Source: Pseudomonadota bacterium (GTDB lineage Bacteria > Pseudomonadota > Gammaproteobacteria > Enterobacterales > Succinivibrionaceae). From it: 10,229 nucleotides of DNA. The notes below the pieces were generated by a model. The model saw nothing but the letters and a program-made list of their open reading frames with translations, was not told where the DNA came from and ran no database searches. The position numbers were made by a program, and so were the translations under genes. Positions within the stretch are counted from its first letter, which is position 1, and every line of letters starts with the position of its first letter. Shown one piece after another: positions 1-5,384 of this stretch. The DNA lies in the NCBI GenBank assembly GCA_023460615.1, contig JAEWPL010000067.1:1-10229 (forward strand), in the 5' to 3' direction.

Positions 1-1
1 A

Positions 2-253
2 GATTACATGATGGAACAGGCGATTCTTGTATGTGCTCCGTTTTTGCTGGTCACATTGCTTTGTGATATTGCTCTTGGCCTAATAAATCGTTTTGCACCT
101 CAGCTAAACGTATTTATCCTATCAATGCCAATCAAAAGCGGAGTATGCTCTTTATTGATAATTTTCTATCTATCGCATTTCATGAATTATCTGTATGGAA
201 TCTTTGCTCAGCTTTATGAACGATTCTCAACAATGATGCGAATTTTTGGCTGA
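2..253 (+). CDS. sctT: SctT (YscT/FliR family) export-gate membrane protein, C-terminal part only
   Basis: The reading frame is already open at the window's left edge (codons start at base 2) and ends at a TGA, so this is the last 83 codons of a longer gene; the family is about 260 residues. The piece is strongly hydrophobic, with two membrane-type segments separated by a short polar stretch containing APQLNVFILSMPIKS. This matches the conserved C-terminal APQxNVFxLSxPIKS signature of SctT/FliR. SctT joins SctR and SctS in the helical export-gate complex in the inner membrane. In most injectisomes sctU follows sctT directly, but here a minus-strand gene converges on it 19 bases downstream and sctU lies about 2.6 kb away. 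The internal ATG at 8 is not the true start. Family assignment is confident; the upstream part is unseen. Confidence 0.9.
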   Translation, partial: DYMMEQAILVCAPFLLVTLLCDIALGLINRFAPQLNVFILSMPIKSGVCSLLIIFYLSHFMNYLYGIFAQLYERFSTMMRIFG

Positions 254-272
254 TAACATACTCCTTAATTGA

Positions 273-1292
273 TTATATTGCAGCCTTAGGTTTGATTTTC
301 AGACGATTGCACAGCTCGTTATAAGTTTGAGAACTCAGCAGTGGTTCAAGGGAAAATGCTCTTAGGATGTCATCCATGAGATTAACTTTTGGTCCTGCAA
401 TCTTTAAGTAAACAACATCATTGTTTGTAACTGATGGTGAGTAAGGTAAAAGCAGTGCGTTATCCAAAGCCAAAGTAATATCCTCAATATCCGCATTTAT
501 GCCTATTTCTTTGAGTTTGTTAGAAATAATTGAATAAACAGCTTTAATCAGCAGTATTTTAATTAGGTCAAAATATCTTTTGACTTCATTGTTTTTTATG
601 CCACTTGCTAGTTCTTTTGAAGTGTCTATTGACTTAAAAATATCCGATTTTGTCAGTTCATCCAGAGCAGAGCTGTTTTCAAGAATATCGCTCAGATTAT
701 TAAGCCAAGGAAGTTTTGAATATTCTGCTGTTTTGCTACTGATAAAATCAGTAAGCTTATCTTTTTGATTACTTAGAATATCAAGAAATTGAGCATGGTT
801 GTCCATTTCTTTAAATTGATTATAAGAATCTCCAATGATATGAACTGTGTCTGACTTAAGGTTGATGACATCACTTAATATGCTTTCAAGAATTCGATGA
901 AAGAAATGATCGCCTATGCTGAAGTTAATATTTTTGAAATGATAGTCCTGAATATATTTAGTTCTGTAGTCAAGTTTGAGATAGTCTTTCCAAATTAGAC
1001 GAAGGATAATGTTTGCATAACTATAAATATGATATCCCTCAAAAGCGGTTATTCCAAGCTGAGATTCCTCTTCAACCTTTGTGAAGATCTGATTCTCTGC
1101 TTTGATAAGTTGTCCTCTTTTTTTGACATTTTCTTTTAGTTTTTCAAGAAAATTAGGATCTTCTTCTAAGAGCCTGTCGTATCTTCCAACCTTTTCAAGA
1201 GTTTTGTGACCTACACTGCCATCATCTTTTCTGTAGCTCTCGACAATGTAAACATAACTGAATTTATTGTTTTTTCTTATCTGAACAAACAT
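273..1292 (-). CDS. IS1634-like transposase-derived protein, apparently without its DDE catalytic core
   Basis: An intact minus-strand frame, convergent with sctT. The preferred start is the ATG at 1292: GAGGA lies four bases upstream and the product begins MFVQIRKNNKFSYVYIVESY, the usual start style of IS1634/IS4-group transposases (R/K-rich opening, then a VESYR...G motif and GR.D at about residue 35). The frame extends to an ATG at 1340, giving 16 more residues without such support. Length is about 339 residues, against roughly 500-600 for full transposases of this group. The N-terminal third and the last ~90 residues (KLKEIGI..., LMDDILRAFSLEPL...) look like the two ends of such a protein. 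I cannot find the catalytic D-x-T / D-R-G type motifs between them. It could be an internally deleted remnant or a domesticated DNA-binding derivative. A minus-strand TATAAT (1389-1384) may drive it. Transposase origin is inferred from recalled family patterns. Confidence 0.5.
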   Translation of the reverse strand: MFVQIRKNNKFSYVYIVESYRKDDGSVGHKTLEKVGRYDRLLEEDPNFLEKLKENVKKRGQLIKAENQIFTKVEEESQLGITAFEGYHIYSYANIILRLIWKDYLKLDYRTKYIQDYHFKNINFSIGDHFFHRILESILSDVINLKSDTVHIIGDSYNQFKEMDNHAQFLDILSNQKDKLTDFISSKTAEYSKLPWLNNLSDILENSSALDELTKSDIFKSIDTSKELASGIKNNEVKRYFDLIKILLIKAVYSIISNKLKEIGINADIEDITLALDNALLLPYSPSVTNNDVVYLKIAGPKVNLMDDILRAFSLEPLLSSQTYNELCNRLKIKPKAAI

Positions 1293-1529
1293 TTGATCCT
1301 CATATTGTTGGCATTTGTTTTTATTTAGTTTTGTATACAAATATTGATAAAAATGTCTAATATGTGTGCCTACTGAATTATAGATTATAAAGATTCGCTA
1401 TGGATAGTTTTAAGATCAAAGTTTGACAATTATATAGCTGTCCTTAGTTTATCTGTCACCATTTACAGAGCAAAAAAGCTTTAAACGTAGTTTAAAAAAT
1501 ATTTTGGAGAAGATCACAAAATTATAAAT

Positions 1530-1574
1530 TTGTATTAACTAATAAAAAAATATATACTATTATGTAACTACATA
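1530..1574 (+). promoter_or_regulatory. Candidate promoter plus shared operator element, copy 1
   Basis: The 20-mer tactattatgtaactacata at 1555-1574 is repeated exactly at 4731-4750. Inside it is a perfect inverted repeat TATGTA-AC-TACATA (1561-1574). Two overlapping sigma70-like readings exist: TTGTAT (1530-1535), 17 bases, TATACT (1553-1558); or TTAACT (1535-1540), 17 bases, TATTAT (1558-1563). In either case the palindrome lies on or just after the -10, as a repressor site would. The leader to the first cassette gene would be about 170 bases. The repeat is seen directly; promoter and operator function are inferred. Confidence 0.5.
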
Positions 1575-1709
1575 GTAAAAAATAGAAGGCAAAAAATAAG
1601 TGTTATATGTGGAGTTTTCTGTTTTGAATACTATCGATAGGTTTTTAGAAGACTTTTTTTATTTAAAGAGTTCATTTTATCAGATACTGTACAAATCAAA
1701 TCATTACAG

Positions 1710-1728
1710 AACATGCAGCTAGCATGTT
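1710..1728 (+). promoter_or_regulatory. Small hairpin next to the ribosome-binding site of chaperone 1
   Basis: AACATGC and GCATGTT form a perfect 7-base inverted repeat around a 5-base loop. It ends where the AAGGGGG Shine-Dalgarno stretch (1729-1735) begins, six bases before the ATG at 1742. In the messenger RNA it would place a stem directly beside the ribosome-binding site. It may be a regulator site, a translation-tuning hairpin, or chance. Confidence 0.35.
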
Positions 1729-1741
1729 AAGGGGGCATTAA

Positions 1742-2023
1742 ATGATTGATGAAAAGTTTGTTGATGATTTTATAAATGAAGTAGAGTCAGAACTTAAAGA
1801 TCTTGAAAAGATTGAAAAAACTGTTGAGTCTGCAATAGATGCTGCAAAACAGGAAATATCTCTTGATGAAAAGATTGATGAAAGTCTTGTAGAGGATGTA
1901 AAAAATAGGGCTTTGCGAGAAGGTGAAAAGCGAGTACAGCATCTTAAAGAAAAAATAGAAAACAATGGGAAAAATTGTAATTCTATCTCTTCTATGATGA
2001 GAAATGCTGCTTTAAGAATATAA
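1742..2023 (+). CDS. Small coiled-coil T3SS chaperone, CesAB-like, copy 1
   Basis: A 93-residue, highly charged, almost wholly helical protein with a strong ribosome-binding site (AAGGGGG, 6 bases before ATG). About 37 of its first 77 residues are identical by hand count to the protein at 4385-4663, ungapped. Both share V-K-x(2)-A-x(2)-E-G-E-x-R-V around residues 53-65 and both end in LRI. Size, heptad-like helices, a GE-R motif in the second helix and a polar basic tail resemble CesAB, the EspA/EspB chaperone of the LEE system, as I recall it. The gene sits 12 bases upstream of an EspA-like gene, as expected for a dedicated chaperone. It would act in the cytoplasm, keeping the filament subunit unfolded or monomeric. 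Family assignment is inference; it is too different for certainty, and an SseA- or needle-chaperone-like role is possible. Confidence 0.55.
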   Translation: MIDEKFVDDFINEVESELKDLEKIEKTVESAIDAAKQEISLDEKIDESLVEDVKNRALREGEKRVQHLKEKIENNGKNCNSISSMMRNAALRI

Positions 2024-2035
2024 AAGGGGACAGAT

Positions 2036-2653
2036 ATGGTAGGAATTAACAGTAACTCAAATGTTGGTGCTTCTAGCGTTTTGTCTGTAAATGAAACACA
2101 GCAACTTGGAAATAAGAGCATTCAGTATATTTTTGCTATGGTTCAGCTTGAACTTGCTAAAACCAACAAGAACAAGGCAAAAGATAAAATTGAACAGATA
2201 AGAGCTAGCCAGGCAGATTCAAAAAAATATACTGAAATTATCAATATTCTTAGAGAACTAAAGACCGAACGTGATGGAAAAAAAGAGAGTAATCTAAATG
2301 GTTTTCCTCAGAACAGCTCTGAATGGAACGATCTCCCATATCGTAATTATAAGGGCACTGAAGACAATTTTTTCTATTCAAGAATGAAGATCCTCAACGA
2401 GGCTAAAGTTGGAGATTCAAGAATAATTGATCTTGCAAAAATAAACTTTACTTCATTCCCATCTCAGGCTCAGTTTGATACCTATATCTCTCAGCTTCAG
2501 TCTTTACAGGAAAGTTCTTGTGGAACTGATACTCAGCAGCTGATGATCGAATGCCAGGATTTCATGGGACAGTACAATACCTACCTTTCAGGTGCAAATT
2601 CTCAGATCCAGAAAGAATCAGATGTGAGTGCTGAACTTGCAAGAACTCGCTGA
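2036..2653 (+). CDS. EspA/SseB-like T3SS filament or tip protein, copy 1
   Basis: A 205-residue protein with no signal peptide, as for T3SS substrates. AAGGGGA lies five bases before the ATG. The N-terminal ~25 residues are Ser/Asn-rich (secretion-signal-like). Residues 26-76 form a conserved helix (SIQYIFAMVQLELAK...). Residues 77-155 are variable. The last ~45 residues are a coiled-coil helix with CQDFMGQYNTYLSGANSQIQ. This layout (N-terminal helix, variable middle, C-terminal coiled coil) and size match EspA (192 residues), the subunit of the extracellular filament that extends the needle. A paralogue is at 4803-5339: residues 163-195 are identical in both and 36 of 51 match in the N-terminal block, while the middle differs. 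The upstream CesAB-like gene supports the call. The C-terminal helix also recalls needle subunits, but the protein is far longer than the ~80-residue SctF. Confidence 0.6.
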   Translation: MVGINSNSNVGASSVLSVNETQQLGNKSIQYIFAMVQLELAKTNKNKAKDKIEQIRASQADSKKYTEIINILRELKTERDGKKESNLNGFPQNSSEWNDLPYRNYKGTEDNFFYSRMKILNEAKVGDSRIIDLAKINFTSFPSQAQFDTYISQLQSLQESSCGTDTQQLMIECQDFMGQYNTYLSGANSQIQKESDVSAELARTR

Positions 2654-2663
2654 TGTTTTTTTT

Positions 2664-2694
2664 AGTCTCCTTACCAATCAGGAGACTTTATTTT
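2664..2694 (+). terminator. Rho-independent terminator after filament gene 1
   Basis: AGTCTCC (2664-2670) pairs with GGAGACT (2681-2687) around a 10-base loop, and TTATTTT follows. It starts 10 bases after the stop codon of filament gene 1, so it would close cassette 1. Confidence 0.65.
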
Positions 2695-2713
2695 CAATTG
2701 GTGCATCTTAATT

Positions 2714-2751
2714 AAAAATGTGGATATATCATCAGATATATCACATTTTTT
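2714..2751. terminator. Second, AT-rich terminator-like hairpin, possibly bidirectional
   Basis: AAAAATGTGGATATATC (2714-2730) pairs with GATATATCACATTTTTT (2735-2751) around an ATCA loop, with a single unpaired G: a 16-base-pair stem. A-run and T-run flank the two arms, so it could stop transcription from either side. With the hairpin at 2664 it isolates cassette 1 from sctU. Confidence 0.55.
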
Positions 2752-2763
2752 ATCTTTATTGAT

Positions 2764-2793
2764 TTGATAATTCTGTTTTTTCGTTAATACTAT
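2764..2793 (+). promoter_or_regulatory. Candidate promoter for sctU-sctO-chaperone 2
   Basis: TTGATA (2764-2769) and TACTAT (2788-2793) are 18 bases apart, close to sigma70 boxes, just downstream of two terminators and 35 bases before the sctU start. A fresh promoter is expected here because transcription from cassette 1 should stop upstream. Promoter calls in AT-rich DNA are weak. Confidence 0.4.
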
Positions 2794-2828
2794 AAAAATG
2801 ATAACAAAAACAAAAGTTAAGGTGACTT

Positions 2829-3875
2829 GTGAGCGGCGAGAAAACAGAACAGCCAACGCCCAAACGGCTTAGGGACTCAAGAGAAAAAGGAGACATTGCA
2901 AAAAGCACAGAAATTGTATCTTTTGCTGTAGTTGCAGTGATAATCTTTTATTTTATTATAAATGCAAAAGGCATTTTCTCTGAGCTTTTGTCTGTAACCT
3001 CAACTGTCTTTAACAAAGCCCCTGTGCTACCTTTTTCTGAAGCTCTGGAAATTTTAGGTACTCTTGTTATATCAACCTCTGTTAGCATAATTGCTCCTAT
3101 AGTCCTGACTGTTATCAGTGCATCTTTATTATCACTTCTTGCTCAGACAGGACTGTTATTCGCTCCTAAATCGGCACTACCAAAACTTGAAAATCTTTCT
3201 CCTAAAAAGTGGGTACAAAAGGTATTTTCCTTAAAAAATCTTTTTGAATTTTTTAAAAACATTATCAAGGTTGTTACCTTGGCTGTTGCAATCTATTTTG
3301 CTGCACAGGACAACTCAAGGGCACTATTTAAAATAACATCTGGAAATATTGGATCTGTGATATTTATCTTAGGTCAGATGTTAAGAGATTTAGCTACTTA
3401 CACTATCGTGGCTTTTGCTGTGCTTGCCGCACTGGACTTTTTGTATACAAAGTACAAGTACAACAAAGACCATATGATGTCTATAGATGAGGTAAAACGA
3501 GAATACAAAGAGATGGAGGGTGATCCACAAATAAAGCAGAAACGTAAGCAGCTACATCAGGAAATGATAAATCAGAATACTCTTTCAAAAACAAGAAAAG
3601 CGAAGGTGCTGATAGTGAATCCAACTCATTTTGCTGTTGCTATAGATTATGAACCTGGACGAACCGATCTTCCTGTCGTACTTGCAAAGGGACAAGGGGA
3701 TCTTGCAAGAAGAATGATAAAGATTGCACAAGAGGAAAATATACCAGTAATGAGGCAGCCTCCTCTTGCACGAGCATTATATGCAGAAGGTAATGAGGAT
3801 GAATTTGTTCCAAGAGATCTTCTAATACAAGTAGCTGAAATTCTTAAAATTGTTTCAAAACTAAACAATGGTTAG
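2829..3875 (+). CDS. sctU: SctU (YscU/FlhB family) export-apparatus switch protein
   Basis: A 348-residue protein beginning MSGEKTEQPTPKRLRDSREK, the family's conserved opening (EKTEQPTxKxLRDAR). Four hydrophobic segments follow (about residues 28-48, 77-110, 140-160, 173-205), then a cytoplasmic domain with the NPTH autocleavage site at residues 264-267 (bases 3618-3629). Cleavage between N and P switches export from needle to later substrates. Length is normal for the family (YscU about 354), and the PPLARALY motif near the end is present. The start is GTG with AAGGTGA before it; an in-frame TGA at 2823 rules out a longer product. It is separated from sctT by the transposase-like gene and cassette 1, which is unusual, and its stop overlaps the next possible start by one base. 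Confidence 0.95.
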   Translation: MSGEKTEQPTPKRLRDSREKGDIAKSTEIVSFAVVAVIIFYFIINAKGIFSELLSVTSTVFNKAPVLPFSEALEILGTLVISTSVSIIAPIVLTVISASLLSLLAQTGLLFAPKSALPKLENLSPKKWVQKVFSLKNLFEFFKNIIKVVTLAVAIYFAAQDNSRALFKITSGNIGSVIFILGQMLRDLATYTIVAFAVLAALDFLYTKYKYNKDHMMSIDEVKREYKEMEGDPQIKQKRKQLHQEMINQNTLSKTRKAKVLIVNPTHFAVAIDYEPGRTDLPVVLAKGQGDLARRMIKIAQEENIPVMRQPPLARALYAEGNEDEFVPRDLLIQVAEILKIVSKLNNG

Positions 3876-4357
3876 TGATCATGATTACTTATCCATTGCA
3901 GTCATTAAAACAGATTAGAAAAAAAAGACTAGATGATGCACAGAACCGTGAAATATGTGCAAAGAAGATTCTTGAGCAAACAGTCTGTGAGCTTGAGAGT
4001 AAACAAAAGGAACTTGAAGATTACAGACAGTACAAGTTTGAGGAGACATCTAGGCGCTATGATTCTCTTCTTGGAAAGATAAAAAAACAAAAAGAGATTC
4101 ATGAATTTAATGCAGGAATCGCTTCACTTGCAGCAAAGGAGTTAGAGCTTCAAGAAAGCATCACAAAACTTGAAGCAGCTGTTGAAGATTCAAAAAAAGA
4201 ATATGAAAAATCTAAGTCTGAGTGTATCAAGGCAAGAAAGGCACTTGGAAAAATAGAGAAACATGAGGAAGTATGGACTTTATTTGAGAAAAGAAAAGAA
4301 GAGATTTCTGAAGAAAAGGAACTTGAAGATTTCAAAACAAGAAATATCGAGTACTAG
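3875..4357 (+). CDS. sctO: SctO (YscO/FliJ-like) coiled-coil stalk protein
   Basis: A 160-residue, charged, nearly all-helical protein with two long coiled-coil stretches (about residues 10-75 and 80-140), the shape of YscO (154 residues) and FliJ. An opening LKQIRKKRLDDAQ and a mid YRQYKFEETSRRYDSLLGK resemble YscO. SctO forms the stalk that links the SctN ATPase to the SctV ring and recycles chaperones. The GTG at 3875 overlaps the sctU stop (TAGTG), suggesting translational coupling. The ATG at 3881 is an equally possible start, and neither has a clear ribosome-binding site. In Ysc systems sctO normally follows sctN, so its place after sctU is a rearrangement. Function is inferred from fold and context because sequence conservation in this family is low. 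Confidence 0.7.
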   Translation: MIMITYPLQSLKQIRKKRLDDAQNREICAKKILEQTVCELESKQKELEDYRQYKFEETSRRYDSLLGKIKKQKEIHEFNAGIASLAAKELELQESITKLEAAVEDSKKEYEKSKSECIKARKALGKIEKHEEVWTLFEKRKEEISEEKELEDFKTRNIEY

Positions 4358-4384
4358 TCAAACATTCAAAGTAAGGAAAATGAA

Positions 4385-4663
4385 ATGATAAATGATGAAT
4401 TTGTTGAAGAGTTTATTCGTGAAGTAGAGATGGAATTAGCATCTTTAGCTCCTGTAGAAAAAGCTGTAGAAGATGCTTTGGACAGTATGAAGAGCGAAAT
4501 TGATCCTAATGTAAAAATCGATGAAAGTATGCTTTATAGTGTAAAGCAAAAAGCAAAAAGCGAAGGCGAGAGAAGAGTTCTTGAGTTTAAGGATAAGCTT
4601 GCGAATATGGAAATGCCAAAGCATTCTTCAATGAGGTCAAGATCAAGAGGTCTTAGGATTTAA
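4385..4663 (+). CDS. Small coiled-coil T3SS chaperone, CesAB-like, copy 2
   Basis: A 92-residue paralogue of the protein at 1742-2023, with the same acidic N-terminal helix (F-V-x(2)-F-I-x-E-V-E), the KIDES motif at residues 44-48, an EGERRV motif at 60-65 and an Arg/Ser-rich tail ending LRI. AAGGA seven bases before the ATG supports the start. It lies 27 bases after sctO, so probably in the sctU transcript. Unlike copy 1, it is separated from its filament partner by 139 bases holding a promoter and operator-like element. This could let chaperone be made with the export apparatus and filament be made separately. The role as chaperone of the downstream EspA-like protein is inferred from paralogy, size and order. 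Confidence 0.55.
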   Translation: MINDEFVEEFIREVEMELASLAPVEKAVEDALDSMKSEIDPNVKIDESMLYSVKQKAKSEGERRVLEFKDKLANMEMPKHSSMRSRSRGLRI

Positions 4664-4710
4664 GAATAACCAAAAGTGAGTTTTTAGTCACATAAGAAGT
4701 TAGAAATTTT

Positions 4711-4750
4711 TTGCTAAGTTTTAAATTATGTACTATTATGTAACTACATA
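4711..4750 (+). promoter_or_regulatory. Candidate promoter plus shared operator element, copy 2
   Basis: The exact 20-mer tactattatgtaactacata lies at 4731-4750, with the palindrome TATGTA-AC-TACATA at 4737-4750. TTGCTA (4711-4716), 17 bases and TATTAT (4734-4739) form a plausible promoter in the same geometry as copy 1, with the palindrome overlapping the end of the -10 and the start point. The transcript would lead into filament gene 2 after about 55 bases and could continue through sctV, since no terminator is visible until 9659. Confidence 0.55.
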
Positions 4751-4773
4751 AGATAAATTTTTTTGTAGTTTAT

Positions 4774-4789
4774 TCTGAGATGTCTCAGA
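4774..4789 (+). promoter_or_regulatory. Inverted repeat running into the ribosome-binding site of filament gene 2
   Basis: TCTGAGA and TCTCAGA are perfect inverted repeats two bases apart; in RNA this gives a 6-base-pair stem with an ATGT loop. Its right arm overlaps the first bases of the AGAGAGG Shine-Dalgarno stretch (4787-4793). It could limit ribosome access or bind a dimeric regulator. Confidence 0.4.
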
Positions 4790-4802
4790 GAGGATGATGA
4801 AG

Positions 4803-5339
4803 ATGGTCAATGTAAGCGGTTTAAACGGTGCAAATATAGTAAATTCTATTAGTAACACCTCTCTTCAGGGCAAGAGTATTCAGTACGTGTTTGCAATGGT
4901 GCAGCTTGAACTTGCAAAATCAAACAAGTCCAAAGCAGAACAGAAAATACAGTCAATAAGAGATAGCCAGGCTGATTCAAAGAGTGTTACAGAGGCAATT
5001 AATTCTCTTAGAAATCTGAAAGAAAATTTTGACAAACTTTCTAAATCAGACAGAACTTCAAAAATGGATCAGATAAAATCCATGACTACATCAGTTGGTA
5101 AGCTGAATATATGTTCATGCTCAAAAGTTGATGTTTCAGGGGATTTATCAAAAGAAAAAATTGATTCTTATATTGCTCAAATGCAGTCATTTCAAGAATC
5201 AAATTATGGTACCGATACACAGCAGCTGATGATTGAGTGTCAGGATTTTATGGGACAGTACAATACATACCTTTCAGGTGCAAACTCACAGATCCAGAAG
5301 GAAAGTGAAATCAGCTCTGAACTTGCAAGAACAAGGTAA
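4803..5339 (+). CDS. EspA/SseB-like T3SS filament or tip protein, copy 2
   Basis: About 178 residues from the ATG at 4803. Earlier ATGs at 4794 and 4797 touch the AGAGAGG ribosome-binding stretch, whereas 4803 has normal spacing and gives MVNVSGLNG, matching the MVGINSN start of the paralogue at 2036. The layout is the same: Ser/Asn-rich start, conserved helix (SIQYVFAMVQLELAK), variable and shorter middle, C-terminal coiled coil ending LARTR. Residues 136-168 are identical to residues 163-195 of copy 1, yet 12 of those 33 codons differ silently, so the pair is old and constrained. It would be exported and polymerise outside the cell, linking needle to translocon. It heads a probable operon into sctW, with 45 bases between and no terminator. 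Confidence 0.6.
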   Translation: MVNVSGLNGANIVNSISNTSLQGKSIQYVFAMVQLELAKSNKSKAEQKIQSIRDSQADSKSVTEAINSLRNLKENFDKLSKSDRTSKMDQIKSMTTSVGKLNICSCSKVDVSGDLSKEKIDSYIAQMQSFQESNYGTDTQQLMIECQDFMGQYNTYLSGANSQIQKESEISSELARTR

Positions 5340-5384
5340 GCATTAAGTATTTATCTGTATTGTACTTTACGATGGAGTTCTAAA

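Larger units (their letters stand above)
1341..1741. other. 400-base intergenic region with promoter-like and palindromic sequence
   Basis: No convincing gene lies here. It separates the divergent transposase-like gene from cassette 1. Visible signals are a minus-strand TATAAT at 1389-1384 with a weak TTAAAA 18 bases upstream; a plus-strand TTGACA at 1423-1428 without a good -10; a 7-base inverted repeat TTTAAAC/GTTTAAA at 1480-1496; the 20-base shared element at 1555-1574 with promoter-like boxes; a CTATCGATAG palindrome at 1631-1640; and a hairpin just before the cassette's ribosome-binding site. The sequence is very AT-rich, so short palindromes are expected by chance and only the shared 20-mer stands out. 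Confidence 0.6.

Noticed and set aside
580..768. Plus-strand 62-codon frame
   Set aside because: It lies wholly antisense to the transposase-like gene, has no ribosome-binding site and a Ser/Leu-rich product typical of a shadow frame.
1423..1428. Perfect TTGACA as a strong plus-strand promoter
   Set aside because: No good -10 hexamer lies 16-18 bases downstream (best is GTTTAT), so I did not list it as a separate promoter.
1480..1496. TTTAAAC-GTA-GTTTAAA inverted repeat as an IS end or operator
   Set aside because: It occurs once, is built of A/T-rich bases, and has no matching copy at the other end of the transposase-like gene.
1631..1640. CTATCGATAG palindrome
   Set aside because: A single 10-base palindrome in AT-rich DNA with no second copy noticed; likely chance.
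1738..2121. Minus-strand 127-codon frame
   Set aside because: Antisense to the first chaperone and filament gene start; its Ser/Phe-rich composition is what reverse reading of Glu/Lys-rich coding sequence gives.
1742..2653. Cassette genes as YscE/YscG chaperone plus SctF needle
   Set aside because: The larger proteins are over twice needle length, and the 92-93 residue proteins are long charged coiled coils rather than a YscE- or TPR-type YscG protein.
2671..2856. Minus-strand 61-codon frame
   Set aside because: It covers two terminator hairpins and the sctU promoter and start region; no family resemblance.
3647..3868. Minus-strand frames opposite sctU and others at 4150-4335, 6032-6232 and 7619-7948
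   Set aside because: All are antisense to well-identified T3SS genes and lack start signals or recognisable products.
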